From Heminiphilus faecis (GTDB lineage: Bacteria > Bacteroidota > Bacteroidia > Bacteroidales > Muribaculaceae), in contig NZ_VSMC01000015.1 in the NCBI RefSeq assembly GCF_008728965.1, positions 1 through 64,000 on the forward strand: 64,000 nt of DNA, written 5' to 3'. A program made the translations under genes and the position numbers. Under the pieces are notes generated by a model, which did no database searches, was not told the origin of the DNA, and saw only the letters and a program-made list of their open reading frames with translations. Numbering within the stretch: position 1 is the first letter of the stretch; each line of letters begins with the position of its first letter. Shown here one piece after another: positions 44,707 to 56,127 of this stretch.

Positions 44707-46082
44707 CGGCCGGAATATGCTATTTTTACTATTTCTGGCAGGCTGTCGCAAATGTCGCCGGCGCCTGCAGTCAATAATATCTCAAAGTTACGATTTTTAA
44801 TCGTTTCTGTCAAATCACGCTTGTCAATGATGGTTTTATCGGCGGTTGTTATGCGGTCAAATATTATCTTTGAGGTCACACCGGGTAGCGGTTGTTCACG
44901 TGCCGGATAGATGTCAAGCAGTATGACTTCGTCGGCAAGCGACAGGGCTTCGGCAAATTCAGGCGCGAAATCCCTTGTGCGGGAATACAAGTGGGGCTGG
45001 AAGGCCACCGTAAGTTTTTTACCGGGATAGAGTGCCTTGACAGAAAGTATAGATGCTTTCAATTCATCGGGATGGTGGGCGTAATCGTCTATTATCGCCC
45101 TTACCGGATCATCCTCTTTAAGCCAGAACTCGAAACGGCGTTTGGGGCCGAGGAATGAAGCCACCGCCTCGCGTGCTTTATCGGCGTCCATTTCGCCTGT
45201 CAGATGACATGCCGCAAGAGCCGCCACTGCATTTTCAATGTTGATTTCTACAGGCACACCAAGATTGATGTCGCGTACAACGCAGTCGGGGCCTATGAAG
45301 TCAAACACGATAGAGCCATTGCCTCGGCGTATGTTCTCGGCATGAAAATCACCCTTGTCGCGTGAGTAAGTGTATACCGATACTCCTTCTACGGGCCGGG
45401 GCACCAGTTTCAGACCTTCATGAAGCACGAGCGCACCACCGGGGCGTATAAGCGATGTAAAATGGGCGAAACTCTCCAGATAGGCTTCTTCTGTGCCGTA
45501 GATGTCGAGATGATCCGGATCCGTGGCAGTAATGACGGCGATGTAGGGTGACAGACGGTGAAACGAGCGGTCATACTCGTCAGCCTCTATGACAGAGTAA
45601 GGAGATGTGGCGCTCAGTATGAGATTGCTTGAATAGTTGCGCAGTATGCCGCCGAGAAAAGCGTTGCATCCGACAGGACAAGTGTTCATTATGTGGGCCG
45701 CCATGGATGAGGTGGTTGTCTTGCCGTGAGTGCCGGCAAAGCATAATCCGTATGTGCCGCGTGTGATGCGCCCGAGGACTTCGGCGCGCTTCACTACTTC
45801 GTAGCCCCGTTCACGGAAATATGACAGCTGCGGATGACTGTCGGGGAGTGCCGGTGTATAGACGACAAGCACTCCGTCGGGATTGTCACGGAAATCCGCG
45901 GGTATTGCCTCCACAGAGCTGTCAAACACGATGTCGACGCCCTCTTTCTGCAAAGCACCGGTAAGTTCCGTGGGTGTGCGGTCATATCCTGCAACCTTAT
46001 AGCCCAAAGAAAGGAAATAGCGCTCGAGAGCGGCCATACCTATGCCCCCGGCTCCGGCAAAATATATCTTTTTCTTATCCAT
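44703..46082 (-). CDS. murC: UDP-N-acetylmuramate--L-alanine ligase
   Basis: Adds L-Ala to UDP-MurNAc. 459 residues from the ATG at 46082 (a TTG precedes it). GAGGIGMAALERYF binds the nucleotide sugar, FAGTHGKTTTSSMAAHIM is the ATP loop, and DDYAHHPDELKA and EADEYDRSF are Mur-ligase motifs. Overlaps ftsQ by 4 bases. Confidence 0.97.
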   Translation of the reverse strand: MDKKKIYFAGAGGIGMAALERYFLSLGYKVAGYDRTPTELTGALQKEGVDIVFDSSVEAIPADFRDNPDGVLVVYTPALPDSHPQLSYFRERGYEVVKRAEVLGRITRGTYGLCFAGTHGKTTTSSMAAHIMNTCPVGCNAFLGGILRNYSSNLILSATSPYSVIEADEYDRSFHRLSPYIAVITATDPDHLDIYGTEEAYLESFAHFTSLIRPGGALVLHEGLKLVPRPVEGVSVYTYSRDKGDFHAENIRRGNGSIVFDFIGPDCVVRDINLGVPVEINIENAVAALAACHLTGEMDADKAREAVASFLGPKRRFEFWLKEDDPVRAIIDDYAHHPDELKASILSVKALYPGKKLTVAFQPHLYSRTRDFAPEFAEALSLADEVILLDIYPAREQPLPGVTSKIIFDRITTADKTIIDKRDLTETIKNRNFEILLTAGAGDICDSLPEIVKIAYSGR

Positions 46083-46111
46083 CAAGAATTGAGTCAGTTT
46101 TAAAATACCCT

Positions 46112-47218
46112 TTAATCTTTTTCAGCAAGTATGTTATATATCGTGTCGACAATCTTTTCGTCAGCGTCGCGAAGAGCCATCTCCTTTACGTTTCGGGCCA
46201 ATGTCGCGCAGCGTTCTTCATCGTTAAGAAGCGCCACAACTTCGTTGCCGAGTCTTGCCGGAGCATCGGAGTCAAGAATCATGACCGCGGCGTCACATTT
46301 CACCAAAGCTTCGGCATTTTTACGCTGATGGTCTTCGGCTACATTGGGCGACGGAATGAGTATTGTCGGTTTTCCTAACAACTGAAGTTCTGAAATTGTT
46401 CCGGCTCCTGCTCGCGACACCACAACGTCGGCTGCTTTATAAGCAAGATCCATGCGCGATATGAACGGAGTGGCTTTTACCACATTATTATATTTGTCGG
46501 CCATTTTTCGGCACTCGTCGGCATACAGTTTGCCGGTCTGCCACAATATGTAACCGCCCGCATTTTCAATCTTGTTGAATGCTTTAGCTATGCTTTCGTT
46601 GATGGTGCGTGCCCCGAGGCTGCCACCTATCACAAGCACTATCTTGCGGTGAGAGGGCAGTCCGAGTTCTTTACGGGCTTCCTCTTTTGACATGTCGGAC
46701 GACAGTATGTTCTGCCGCACGGGGTTGCCTGTAAGGATTATGCTTTCCTGCGGGAAAAAGCGCTCCATTCCGGGATAGGCCACACATATGGCCTTGGCCT
46801 TCTTTGCAAGCAGCTTGTTGGTCACGCCGGCATAAGAGTTCTGCTCCTGCAGCAAAGTGGGTATGCCATGTTTCTGCGCTTCTTTGAGCATGGGTCCGCT
46901 GGCATATCCGCCTACGCCTATGGCCATGTCAGGCTTAAAGTCGCGCAGTACTTTCTTGGCGCGAAGCATACTTTTTGCCAGACGTGCCAGTACCCTGACA
47001 TTGCTCAGTATTTTTTTTCGGTTGAAGCCGCTTACGGGCAATCCGATTATATCATAACCCGCAGCCGGTACACGTTCCATCTCCATGCGGCCCTCCGCTC
47101 CGACAAAGAGTATTTCCGTGTCGGGATCGCGGCGACGCAATGCGTTGGCTATGGCCAGTGCCGGAAATATATGTCCTCCGGTACCGCCTCCGCTTATAAG
47201 TATTCTATAATGTTTCAT
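46112..47218 (-). CDS. murG: Lipid II synthase MurG (GlcNAc transferase)
   Basis: Transfers GlcNAc to lipid I on the inner face of the membrane. 368 residues. GGTGGHIFPALAIA (N-terminal Gly-rich loop), VGGYASGPML, QEQNSYAGVTNK, VIGGSLGARTINES and the UDP-GlcNAc site SRAGAGTISELQLLGKP with PSPNVAEDHQRKNA. All expected motifs are present. Confidence 0.97.
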   Translation of the reverse strand: MKHYRILISGGGTGGHIFPALAIANALRRRDPDTEILFVGAEGRMEMERVPAAGYDIIGLPVSGFNRKKILSNVRVLARLAKSMLRAKKVLRDFKPDMAIGVGGYASGPMLKEAQKHGIPTLLQEQNSYAGVTNKLLAKKAKAICVAYPGMERFFPQESIILTGNPVRQNILSSDMSKEEARKELGLPSHRKIVLVIGGSLGARTINESIAKAFNKIENAGGYILWQTGKLYADECRKMADKYNNVVKATPFISRMDLAYKAADVVVSRAGAGTISELQLLGKPTILIPSPNVAEDHQRKNAEALVKCDAAVMILDSDAPARLGNEVVALLNDEERCATLARNVKEMALRDADEKIVDTIYNILAEKD

Positions 47219-47233
47219 AATTGGTTTATTCTG

Positions 47234-48580
47234 TTAAAATTGTACGGGATTCGTGGCCCTCATGTCTTCAGGCAGCGATGTAAGCTCCTCTTTCACAGCC
47301 TGTCGCGAGCCGTTTTGGACTGCTGTGCGGCTTACGCTCAGCATTGCTCCAAAAGCTATAGAGGTGACAAGTATTGATGTGCCGCCCTTGGAGATAAGCG
47401 GCAACGGCTGTCCCGACACAGGGAATGTGCCGGTGGTTATAGCCATGTGAAACAAAGCCTGAAGCACTATCATCACTGCCATGCCCATAACCAACAGTAC
47501 GGGAAAAGCCCGGTGGCACTTGCGTGCGATGACACCTGCACGTGCGAGCAGCCCGAGATATAGCAACATCAACGCTATGCCGCCTATGAAGCCGAGGTCC
47601 TCCAGAATTATGGCAAAAATATAGTCGGAAAAAGCGAGCGGCAGACGTGCGGTCTCTCGTGAATTGCCGGGAAATACGCCTATTAATCCTCCGTTGGCCT
47701 GTGCCATGTAGGCATACATCTCCTGCCGGTTGGTAGCGGTAATTGGCTCTTCGTACTTTGGAACATCGGAGAAGAAGCGGTCCATTCGTGCTTTCCATGT
47801 GCCGTGACGCTCATCTTTCTGTCGTGCATCCTGAACCACTACTGCGGTGGTTGCGGCGCTTTCGGCCGGAGCGGAGTTATCCTTAAGAGTCTTGACGGCG
47901 AGCAGTCCCACACCGATAAGGCCATATACACCGAGCACAAGCAGGAGCTTTTTCAACTCGGTGCCGCCGATAGTCATCATAGCCACACTTATGGCCATTA
48001 GCAATATTGTATTGGTAAGACCCTGCTTGAACAGTACGCCGCCAAAGGCAAGCACCACACAGGCCGATACAACTATGCCTTTGTTGCGTACACCGATGCC
48101 CTTGGGCTTCTGCGCTCTTGCCATGATTTTCGCTATCACGAGCACGGCCGAAATCTTTATGAACTCCGAAGGCTGTATGGTGATGCTGCATATGCTGAAA
48201 CTTCGCCTTGCCCCGTTGACGATCTCGCCGAACATGGTTACATATAGCATGGCGCCTATACTAAGGAAGGCCACTATCCATGCAAGGCCGAAAAAGTATT
48301 TGTAATGCACTTTCTCAAGATACCACACAATGGCCACTCCCGCTGTAAGCATGACAAAATGACGCATGATGGGGCCATAGACTCCCGACGCGGCGACTTC
48401 ACGGCTCGATGCACTGCACAGCTCAATGATGGATATGAGGCACAGCATAATGAATATGCCCCATATCGACTTGTCGCCATGACGCTTGTACGGGATGGCG
48501 CTTGCCGGTTTTTCCGGTGCGGGGGCAGTCGCCGTTGCACCACCGTCGGCGCCGAACATTGATATGTCGTTGTCGTTCAT
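47234..48580 (-). CDS. ftsW: FtsW, SEDS-family septal glycosyltransferase
   Basis: Polymerises lipid II at the septum with the FtsI transpeptidase. 448 residues, about ten membrane helices starting at WGIFIMLCLISIIELCSAS after a Pro/Ala-rich cytoplasmic head (1-35). SEDS motifs: ITIQPSEFIKISAVLVIAK and GQPLPLISKGGTSIL. A hydrophilic loop of roughly 60 residues (about 235-295, rich in Lys, Arg and Asp) replaces the short loop of many SEDS proteins. Confidence 0.95.
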   Translation of the reverse strand: MNDNDISMFGADGGATATAPAPEKPASAIPYKRHGDKSIWGIFIMLCLISIIELCSASSREVAASGVYGPIMRHFVMLTAGVAIVWYLEKVHYKYFFGLAWIVAFLSIGAMLYVTMFGEIVNGARRSFSICSITIQPSEFIKISAVLVIAKIMARAQKPKGIGVRNKGIVVSACVVLAFGGVLFKQGLTNTILLMAISVAMMTIGGTELKKLLLVLGVYGLIGVGLLAVKTLKDNSAPAESAATTAVVVQDARQKDERHGTWKARMDRFFSDVPKYEEPITATNRQEMYAYMAQANGGLIGVFPGNSRETARLPLAFSDYIFAIILEDLGFIGGIALMLLYLGLLARAGVIARKCHRAFPVLLVMGMAVMIVLQALFHMAITTGTFPVSGQPLPLISKGGTSILVTSIAFGAMLSVSRTAVQNGSRQAVKEELTSLPEDMRATNPVQF

Positions 48581-48598
48581 AACCGGTATGCTTTTATT

Positions 48599-49942
48599 TT
48601 ATCTGTTAAGTCTTTTTACTGCATCTTTGAACTGGCGGCCGCGGTCTTCGTAACTGCTGAAGAGGTCAAAGCTGGCGCAACAGGGCGACAGTAGTACGGT
48701 GTCGCCCTGCTGGGATACGGATGCACATGTGTCAACCGCCTCTTGAAGCGAGTGGGTGTCGTATATGGCTTCGACCTTGTCCTTGAAAAAGTCGAGGAGC
48801 TTCGTGTTGTCTTTGCCCATGCACACTATGGCTTTTACTTTCTTTTTTACGAGCGGCTCTATCTCGGTGTAGTCGTTGCCTTTATCTTTGCCGCCGAGTA
48901 TGAGCACCACATTGCGCGGCATACTCTCGAGAGCATACCAGCATGAGTTCACGTTGGTGGCCTTGGAGTCATTGATGTAGCGTACTCCGTCCACGGTATC
49001 GACATATTCAAGGCGGTGCTCCACTCCGTCAAAATCCTCAAGAGCACGGCGTATGTCCTCTTTTTTTATGTCAAGCAGACAAGCCGAGAGGCCTGCAGCC
49101 ATTGAGTTGTACAGGTTGTGCAGTCCGTGCAACGACAGGTCGGTGCGGGGCATGGTCAGCGATATATGGTCGGTGTTGAGTACCAACTGGCCGTTGTCGT
49201 CGACATAAGCCTCTGAATTTTTTTCAAAGTGTTCGCCAAACGGATACATGGCCGCCTCTGTTTTTATACGGTCTAACTGAGCGGTAATCACGGGGTCGTC
49301 CTGCCAATATATGAAGGCGTCTTCCGGGGTGAGGTTGCGTATTATCCGGAACTTGGCGTTGATATAGTTCTGCATCCTGTAGTCATAGCGGTCGAGATGG
49401 TCAGGAGTTATGTTGAGCATAACCGCCACGTTGGCTTTGAAGTCATACATGTTTTCAAGCTGAAAACTGCTGAGCTCGATGACATATACATCATGTTTCT
49501 CCCGGGCCACCTGAAGAGCGAGGCTTTTGCCTACATTGCCTGCGAGACCCACGTTTATGCCTGCGTTTTTAAGTATATGGTAGGTGAGCAGAGTAGTCGT
49601 TGTCTTGCCGTTGCTACCGGTTATGCACACCATCTTTGCGTCGGTGTAACGTCCGGCAAACTCTATTTCTGATATTACCGGTATGCCGCGTTGTGCTATT
49701 TTCACCATTATGGGTGCGGTGGGAGGTATGCCGGGACTCTTTATTACTTCGTCGGCATTCAGTATCAGCTCTTCTGTATGCTTTTCGTCCTCAAAAGGTA
49801 TGGCTTCAGCAGCAAGCTGTTGGCTGTAACGTGCCGTTATTTTGCCGAAGTCTGACAAAAACACGTCAAAGCCTTTATCTTTTGCAAGAATGGCGGCGCC
49901 TACACCGCTCTCGCCGCCTCCGAGCACTACTATCCGTTTCAT
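48599..49942 (-). CDS. murD: UDP-MurNAc-L-alanine--D-glutamate ligase
   Basis: Third amino-acid-adding step counterpart: adds D-Glu. 447 residues. VVLGGGESGVGAAILAK at the N terminus, ATP loop CITGSNGKTTTTLLTYHIL, then ELSSFQLENMYDF, NITPDHLDRY, LHGLHNLYNSMAA and YINDSKATNVNS, all standard MurD blocks. Confidence 0.97.
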   Translation of the reverse strand: MKRIVVLGGGESGVGAAILAKDKGFDVFLSDFGKITARYSQQLAAEAIPFEDEKHTEELILNADEVIKSPGIPPTAPIMVKIAQRGIPVISEIEFAGRYTDAKMVCITGSNGKTTTTLLTYHILKNAGINVGLAGNVGKSLALQVAREKHDVYVIELSSFQLENMYDFKANVAVMLNITPDHLDRYDYRMQNYINAKFRIIRNLTPEDAFIYWQDDPVITAQLDRIKTEAAMYPFGEHFEKNSEAYVDDNGQLVLNTDHISLTMPRTDLSLHGLHNLYNSMAAGLSACLLDIKKEDIRRALEDFDGVEHRLEYVDTVDGVRYINDSKATNVNSCWYALESMPRNVVLILGGKDKGNDYTEIEPLVKKKVKAIVCMGKDNTKLLDFFKDKVEAIYDTHSLQEAVDTCASVSQQGDTVLLSPCCASFDLFSSYEDRGRQFKDAVKRLNR

Positions 49943-49950
49943 ATTGATTG

Positions 49951-51210
49951 TTATCTGATTTTTAATGTCACAAATGTTATTACCGCCAGAAATATGCCTA
50001 TAATCCAGAATCGGACTACAATCTTGGACTCAGGAATGGCTGTGAGCGGACGCCGCAAAAGTGCGTCAGACTCGGCCGCCGACTTCTGGTAATGATGATG
50101 CAGGGGCGTCATTTTGAATATGCGTCGTCCGGTGCCATACTTCTTTTTGGTTATTTTAAAGTAGGCTACCTGAAGTATGACCGACAGGTCCTCGATAAAG
50201 AAAATGGCACACAGAATAGGCAGGAGCAGCTCTTTGCGTATGAGTATGGCAAAGACCGCTATAATGCCGCCTATGGTGAGGCTTCCCGTGTCGCCCATAA
50301 ATACTTGCGCGGGATAGGCGTTATACCATAGAAAACCGATGAGGGCGCCGATGAATGCCGCCATGTATACCACCATCTCTTCCGACCCCGGTATATACAT
50401 TATATTAAGGTAGGAGGAGTATATGATATTGCCTCCGAGATAGGCCATTATGGCAAGGGCCGTGCCTATTATGGCCGAGGTTCCAGTGGCGAGTCCGTCA
50501 AGGCCGTCTGTCAGATTGGCTCCGTTGGAAGTCGCTGTAACGACAAATATGACGACGATGATAAATAGAAACCATCCGCCGGCCATGGCATATTTGCCCA
50601 TCCATCCGGTCAGGTAAGAATAGTCGAAATTGTTGTTTTTTACAAACGGTATGGTGGTCTGCGGGGCTTTTACATCCTCTGCCCTGTATTGAACCACTAT
50701 CTCATGATTTTCTATATTTTCGACTTCGACATTTTCTCTCATCACTATCGAAGGACTTACAAGCATGGTTATGCCTACAATAAGACCCAGACCTACCTGT
50801 CCTACGATTTTGAACTTGCCCTTTAGTCCGTCTTTGTCGCGTCGTGCCACTTTTATGTAGTCGTCAAGAAATCCGAGTGTGCCGAGCCATACGGTAGCTA
50901 CGATCATAAGCAGCATGTAGACGTTTGACAGGTTTCCGATGAGCAGACACGGTATGAGTATTGATATTATTATGATGATACCGCCCATGGTGGGGGTGCC
51001 GGTTTTTTTCATCTGACCTTCGAGCCCGAGGTCGCGTATTATCTCGCCGACCTGCATCAGCTGCAGACGGTCGATTATGCGCCGGCCAAAGACTATGGCT
51101 ATGAACAGTGACAAAACAAGTGCGGCACCTGAACGGAACGTGATGTAATCCATCAGGCGCGCTCCGGGGAAATCAAATTTTTCCAGATACTGAAACAGTG
51201 AATATAACAT
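49951..51210 (-). CDS. mraY: Phospho-MurNAc-pentapeptide transferase
   Basis: Makes lipid I on undecaprenyl phosphate. 419 residues, ten predicted membrane helices. [33 protein letters not shown] (Asp-Asp catalytic pair), [12 protein letters not shown] and the HHH loop [10 protein letters not shown] are all present. An insert of about 70 residues between helices (about 165-225, with [21 protein letters not shown]) is longer than in E. coli, a feature I regard as usual for Bacteroidota. Confidence 0.96.
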   Translation of the reverse strand: MLYSLFQYLEKFDFPGARLMDYITFRSGAALVLSLFIAIVFGRRIIDRLQLMQVGEIIRDLGLEGQMKKTGTPTMGGIIIIISILIPCLLIGNLSNVYMLLMIVATVWLGTLGFLDDYIKVARRDKDGLKGKFKIVGQVGLGLIVGITMLVSPSIVMRENVEVENIENHEIVVQYRAEDVKAPQTTIPFVKNNNFDYSYLTGWMGKYAMAGGWFLFIIVVIFVVTATSNGANLTDGLDGLATGTSAIIGTALAIMAYLGGNIIYSSYLNIMYIPGSEEMVVYMAAFIGALIGFLWYNAYPAQVFMGDTGSLTIGGIIAVFAILIRKELLLPILCAIFFIEDLSVILQVAYFKITKKKYGTGRRIFKMTPLHHHYQKSAAESDALLRRPLTAIPESKIVVRFWIIGIFLAVITFVTLKIR

Positions 51211-51230
51211 ATTTAAATCGTCTTTGTCTG

Positions 51231-52691
51231 TTAACGTGACTCTTCGATAACTTCACATACGACCTCCCTGTCGTCAAAATGGTGCTTGACGCCTTTTATC
51301 TCCTGATAATCTTCATGTCCCTTGCCGGCTATGAGTATCACATCGCCGGCATTGGCAAGAGCGGCAGCCGTGCGTATGGCTTCGCGGCGGTCGATTATGC
51401 TGAGAGTCTTTTTGCGGCCTTCCAAGTCAAGACCGGCCTCCATGTCCTGTAGTATTTCTGCCGGCTCCTCGTCACGCGGATTGTCGGAAGTCAGTATAAG
51501 ACGGTCACTGCGCAGAGCGGCTTCTTTGGCCATGATGGGGCGTTTGCCCTTGTCGCGGTTGCCGCCGGCGCCTACCACGGTTATTATGGAGCCACGCGAG
51601 CCTACAACCTCTCGTATGGCCTGAAGTACATTGACCACCGCATCGGGAGTGTGGGCATAGTCCACGATCGCGGTAAAGCCTTTGGGCGAATGAAACGCCT
51701 GAAAACGTCCGGCCACAGGCACAAGACGGCTCATATTGACAAGCACTTGTTCTACAGGCCAGCCGAGCAATACCGACGCTCCGTACACGGCCGTAAGGTT
51801 GTATGCGTTGAATTTGCCGGTGAAAAGCACTTCCACTTCACGTCCGTTAAAATTCATGGTCGTACCGTTAAGACGGCTTTCGATGATGCGTCCGTTGAAG
51901 TCAGCTCCTGTGCGCAAAGAGTAAGTGTACTTCCGGGCGGCTGTGTTCTGCAGCATGACGTTGCCTGCTTTGTCATCTATATTGGTGAGAGCAAATGCCG
52001 AACCGGGCAGGTCATCGAAAAACGATTTTTTTGCGGCAAGGTAGGCGCCGACGGTTTTGTGATAGTCGAGATGGTCGCGTGTGAGATTGGAAAAAATGCC
52101 TCCGGCGAAATTAAGGCCGGAGATACGGTGCTGATGGGCCGCATGCGAGCTTACTTCCATGGACGCATAACGGCATCCGGCATCAACCATGCGGCGCAGA
52201 AGTGCGTTGATGGTCAGCGGGTCGGGAGTAGTCTGGGCTGTGGGCACTGCCTCGGTTTCGATGTAATTGCATACAGTCGACAGCAGTCCGGCCTTATAGC
52301 CCATCAGTCGGGCCATTTCATAGATGAGCGTGGCTGTAGTGGTCTTGCCGTTGGTGCCGGTGACTCCGATAAGCTTTAACGACTTTGAGGGATTGTCCCA
52401 CCATTCCGAAGCGAGGTAACCCAAAGCCACCGCCGAGTCGCTTACCTTTATATATGTAATGGATGTTTCGATAAATTCGGGGAACTCCTCACATACTATT
52501 GCGGCTACTCCGCTATACTGCAGCAGCGGTATGAAAGAGTGGCCGTCGACTGTGGTGCCGCGAACAGCGACAAACAGAGCTCCTGTAGTGACTTTGCGTG
52601 AATCGCTTACCACATCGGTTATTATTTTGTCGTCGGAACCGATGATCTCTTCGATCATGATTGAGGAAAGCAGTTTTGAAAGGGATTTCAT
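51231..52691 (-). CDS. murE: UDP-MurNAc-L-Ala-D-Glu--meso-diaminopimelate ligase
   Basis: 486 residues. ATP loop [18 protein letters not shown] (about 107-124), [10 protein letters not shown], and the residue-3 selection motif DNPR in [11 protein letters not shown], which marks meso-diaminopimelate rather than lysine enzymes. This agrees with a Gram-negative type peptidoglycan. Confidence 0.97.
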   Translation of the reverse strand: MKSLSKLLSSIMIEEIIGSDDKIITDVVSDSRKVTTGALFVAVRGTTVDGHSFIPLLQYSGVAAIVCEEFPEFIETSITYIKVSDSAVALGYLASEWWDNPSKSLKLIGVTGTNGKTTTATLIYEMARLMGYKAGLLSTVCNYIETEAVPTAQTTPDPLTINALLRRMVDAGCRYASMEVSSHAAHQHRISGLNFAGGIFSNLTRDHLDYHKTVGAYLAAKKSFFDDLPGSAFALTNIDDKAGNVMLQNTAARKYTYSLRTGADFNGRIIESRLNGTTMNFNGREVEVLFTGKFNAYNLTAVYGASVLLGWPVEQVLVNMSRLVPVAGRFQAFHSPKGFTAIVDYAHTPDAVVNVLQAIREVVGSRGSIITVVGAGGNRDKGKRPIMAKEAALRSDRLILTSDNPRDEEPAEILQDMEAGLDLEGRKKTLSIIDRREAIRTAAALANAGDVILIAGKGHEDYQEIKGVKHHFDDREVVCEVIEESR

Positions 52692-52723
52692 AACCTTGTA
52701 TCTTGATTTTTTAGTTATCGTTT

Positions 52724-54802
52724 TTATTGCGCCAATGTCAGCATAACACGTTGGCCGGGCTTGAATGACGCGCCCGGAGCTATGGACTGCGACACTACGT
52801 ATCCTGAACCTCTGAACGACACGTCGACACCGACGCTTTCAAGCATATTGATAGCATCGCGCAGGTTATAGCCTATTACTCCCGGCATGCCGGCGTTATG
52901 TTTTTTAGGCGTGAATTTCTTAACATTGGCAATTGACAGATTTTCGCGGATATTTTTGTGCCGTGACTCCTTTGTGGCCGCGTAAAGCGTGGGGCGGCTG
53001 TCAGGCATGTCTCCCGACCGGTAGTCGGAACTGTTCATCAACATGCCGCGTGAGAACATTTTCAAAGCTATGTTCTTTAGCACCGTACCGCTGGTGCTGG
53101 CGGCGCCAAACATGTTCTGTCGCGGATGACATGTCAGTACTATGCAGGAAAACAGCGGTTTTTCGGCAGGGAAGAATCCACAGAACGCAAGTCGTTTTTT
53201 GCCGGTATTGTAAGCTCCGTTTTCGATTATGTAGCAGGTGCCTGTCTTTCCGGCTATTTTTACGCGTTCATTGCGCAGAAGTTTTCCGGTACCGTGTTCG
53301 CCCCATACCACATCGGTGAGCATGCCGCGCATTTTTTGCGCGGTGGCCGGAGAGCAGGCTCTTCCTGTGCCCATGTGGGTGATAGGCAATACTGAGTCTG
53401 TGTTTTCTCCGATAAGTCTGTCGACAAGCCGTGGCTTTACATACACTCCGTCATTGGCTATGGCGTTGTAGATTGACAAAGTATAGAGAGGCGGTATTTC
53501 GGTCGAATATCCGTAGCACATGCGCGATAAGGCTATGCGGCCCCCTCGGTTGTTGGCCACGGAGTCTATGCGCGGCGGACGTTCTCCGGCGATACCCGTA
53601 TTCATCGGGTCGAGAAATCCAAGACCTTTCAGTCGTGAATAAAACGCGCCCGGATTGTCGCCGTAACGCGAAGTTATGATTTTGGCCATACCTATGTTTG
53701 ACGAGCGTTCGATAACTTCACGTATGGGCATTGATGCCGTGCCGTGAGAGTCGGTAATGGCGCGGCCACCGGCATATTTGAATGCGTGTCCTGTGGTGAT
53801 GACCTGTTCTACATCGTTGACTATGCCGTCTTCGAGAGCTATCATCATCGACAAGGTTTTTACAACAGAGCCGGGCTCGTAGCCGAGTACGGCGCGGTTC
53901 ATGCCTTCGATATACTCGTTTGAGTACGGGCTTTTTTCAAGATTGGATATGGCCTTGATGTTGCCGGTGGATACTTCCATGAGTACGGCCACGCCCCAGT
54001 CGGCATCGCAGGTCGTAAGCACATTGTTTAGCTCGTTCTCCACAATATCCTGCATGTTTATGTCTATTGTGGTGCGTATGTTATAGCCGTCTACCGGTGG
54101 TACGTCAGTCCAGTTTACGATGTCTTTTGTCAGCGGCACCTTTTTGGCAAGTCCCGGTTTGCCGTAAAGAAGAGAGTCGAGTGCTTTTTCAAGTCCCGAT
54201 ATCCCGTGTACTTCTCCCGATACAGGGTGTATGCCCACGCCGCCTATACTGCGTCGTGCCATAGCTCCGTATGGATTGACACGGCGGTTTACCCGCTCTT
54301 TGGTGAGCCCGGTCTTGTTGGGATTCTTTATTTTGAAGAACGGAAATGTAAGCAGTTGCTGATATTGCGCGTAAGATATATTGGACAGAATTTTGTAGGC
54401 ACGCGGACGCTTGTTTTTATCTTGTTGGAGCGGTTTTTTCAACCGTTGCAGCCATTCCTGACGTGTCCTTACCGGGAAATATGTGGCCAGCGAATCGGCC
54501 AGCGAATCCAATGCCAGTATATAGCGGCCTTCAAGGAAGCGTTCACAGCGGTAGTCAATGCGTATATTGTAGAAGCAGAGATTGGTAGCCAGTATCTGTC
54601 CGTTTGATGACAATATGTCGCCTCGCTCGGGCGTGATAGTGTCAACGCGCGACAATTCGCTCATGGCTTTTTTATTCCATTGAGCGGCTGACAGAACTGA
54701 GTTGTCAAAGGCCTTGTAGGCTATACGGCCGGCAAAAAGAAGTATGAAGCCTATCACGAGGATATAGCGCAGAAGTATGTGGGTGCGGTTCTCTTTCTTC
54801 AT
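52724..54802 (-). CDS. ftsI: FtsI/PBP3 septal transpeptidase with PASTA domain
   Basis: 692 residues. Short cytoplasmic tail and one membrane helix (about 9-25), PBP dimerisation domain, then the transpeptidase with nucleophile Ser in [11 protein letters not shown] (SxxK), SSNIGM (SxN) and [10 protein letters not shown] (KTG). A single C-terminal PASTA domain (about 633-692, [17 protein letters not shown]) precedes the stop. Together with FtsW it forms the septal synthase. Confidence 0.96.
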   Translation of the reverse strand: MKKENRTHILLRYILVIGFILLFAGRIAYKAFDNSVLSAAQWNKKAMSELSRVDTITPERGDILSSNGQILATNLCFYNIRIDYRCERFLEGRYILALDSLADSLATYFPVRTRQEWLQRLKKPLQQDKNKRPRAYKILSNISYAQYQQLLTFPFFKIKNPNKTGLTKERVNRRVNPYGAMARRSIGGVGIHPVSGEVHGISGLEKALDSLLYGKPGLAKKVPLTKDIVNWTDVPPVDGYNIRTTIDINMQDIVENELNNVLTTCDADWGVAVLMEVSTGNIKAISNLEKSPYSNEYIEGMNRAVLGYEPGSVVKTLSMMIALEDGIVNDVEQVITTGHAFKYAGGRAITDSHGTASMPIREVIERSSNIGMAKIITSRYGDNPGAFYSRLKGLGFLDPMNTGIAGERPPRIDSVANNRGGRIALSRMCYGYSTEIPPLYTLSIYNAIANDGVYVKPRLVDRLIGENTDSVLPITHMGTGRACSPATAQKMRGMLTDVVWGEHGTGKLLRNERVKIAGKTGTCYIIENGAYNTGKKRLAFCGFFPAEKPLFSCIVLTCHPRQNMFGAASTSGTVLKNIALKMFSRGMLMNSSDYRSGDMPDSRPTLYAATKESRHKNIRENLSIANVKKFTPKKHNAGMPGVIGYNLRDAINMLESVGVDVSFRGSGYVVSQSIAPGASFKPGQRVMLTLAQ

Positions 54803-54810
54803 TGTTTAAC

Positions 54811-55149
54811 TTAATTCTGCAGTTTGTAAGGCGGTTGATCCTGTATTTTAAGATGGAGGTTCATCGTGTCGACAAGTTCCTGCATCGACGACTCGCGTAT
54901 ACGGCTCATGTAGGTGCTGCGCTCTCTTATGCGTTCGGTCTCGATGACTTCAAGCGTTTGCTCGAGTTTGCGTATCTCCTCCATGCGGGTCAGGCACTGG
55001 TATCTGTTGGTGATAAAGACGAGCAACATCACCATGACGGTAAGTACGGCTTTCCAGTGGCGGAGAAAAAAGTCGCTTGAGAGGACACGTCCGTGTAGTG
55101 CCTTCTTGATTATGTTATCGTTTTTTTTGTCGGTCGCTTTTTTTGCCAT
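54811..55149 (-). CDS. ftsL: FtsL-like division protein
   Basis: 112 residues: Lys-rich cytoplasmic part (1-38), one membrane helix near 40-56 (WKAVLTVMVMLLVFITN), then a coiled-coil-like segment (RMEEIRKLEQTLEVIETERIRERS). Sequence is too variable to prove homology, but size, topology and position between rsmH and ftsI fit FtsL. Confidence 0.85.
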   Translation of the reverse strand: MAKKATDKKNDNIIKKALHGRVLSSDFFLRHWKAVLTVMVMLLVFITNRYQCLTRMEEIRKLEQTLEVIETERIRERSTYMSRIRESSMQELVDTMNLHLKIQDQPPYKLQN

Positions 55150-55168
55150 TGCCTGTGATGTTGTTGTA

Positions 55169-56086
55169 TTACGGCGTCATTACTTTTTCAGCTATGCGGA
55201 GTTTGGCGCTTCGCGAGCGCGGATTTCGCTCGACTTCGGCATCATCGGCCACAATAGGCTTTGATGTGAGCAGACGGAAGGGTGAGAGATTTCGTCCGTA
55301 AAAATCCTGTTCCACACGGCCTTCAAGATTGCCCGAGCGCATGAAGTTTTTTACAAGTCGGTCTTCGAGCGAGTGGTAGGTGATGACGGCAAGACGTCCG
55401 CCCGGCTTCAGAACCTCAAGTGACTGTCGTAAAAATTCACTCAATGCTTCGATTTCGTTGTTGACGGTTATGCGTAGTGCTTGAAATACCTGTGCAAGTT
55501 CTTTTTTCTCCTTTCGGGGATTCATCAGTGGACGCACAGCCGACAGGAGGCCCTCCACTGTAGTTATTGGCTCAGTTGATCTGGCTTTGATGATTGCCGA
55601 AGCTATACGGCGTGAATTTTTAAGCTCACCATATAGATACAGGATGTCGGCAAGCTGTTCTTCGCTGAAGTTGTTGACATACCACTCGGCCGATCGGGAA
55701 GCATTGCGGTTCATGCGCATGTCAAGTGCCCCTTCCCAACGAAACGAGAAACCGCGCTCGGGGTCGTCGAAATGGTGAAATGACACTCCAAGATCGGCAA
55801 GTATGCCGTCAACTGCCGTAACTCCGTGGAAGCGCAGAAAATTGCGCATATAGCGGAAATTGCTGTATACAAATGTAAATCGCGGGTCGTCTATGGCGTT
55901 GGCCATGGCATCGGCATCTTGGTCGAAACCGAATAGCCGGCCGTCATCATCAAGACTTTCCATTATGGCGCGTGAATGGCCGCCACCACCGAAGGTGACA
56001 TCAACATACGTGCCTGAAGCCTTGATGTCAAGGCCGTTTATCGCATCGTCAAGTAGCGCCGGTATATGATATGCATTATGCTGCAT
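55169..56086 (-). CDS. rsmH: 16S rRNA m4C1402 methyltransferase
   Basis: 305 residues, N4-methylates C1402 of 16S rRNA using S-adenosylmethionine. HIPALLDDAINGL, VDVTFGGGGHSRAIME (cofactor loop), ADLGVSFHHFDDPERGFSFR and VITYHSLEDRLVKNFMR are characteristic. First gene of the dcw cluster here; mraZ, usually immediately upstream, is absent. Confidence 0.96.
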   Translation of the reverse strand: MQHNAYHIPALLDDAINGLDIKASGTYVDVTFGGGGHSRAIMESLDDDGRLFGFDQDADAMANAIDDPRFTFVYSNFRYMRNFLRFHGVTAVDGILADLGVSFHHFDDPERGFSFRWEGALDMRMNRNASRSAEWYVNNFSEEQLADILYLYGELKNSRRIASAIIKARSTEPITTVEGLLSAVRPLMNPRKEKKELAQVFQALRITVNNEIEALSEFLRQSLEVLKPGGRLAVITYHSLEDRLVKNFMRSGNLEGRVEQDFYGRNLSPFRLLTSKPIVADDAEVERNPRSRSAKLRIAEKVMTP

Positions 56087-56119
56087 GTTGTGTCATTGAA
56101 GTCGTTTATAATAAGGTCG

Positions 56120-56127
56120 TAAAGTTA
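56120..56127 (-). promoter_or_regulatory. Possible -7 element of the dcw operon
   Basis: TAACTTTA on the minus strand, about 34 nt before rsmH, one mismatch from TAnnTTTG. The gap 56087-56260 holds no gene. Confidence 0.35.

Noticed and set aside
51651-52379. 242-residue frame on the plus strand
   Set aside because: Antisense to murE, whose motifs are fully intact; no start context or family resemblance.
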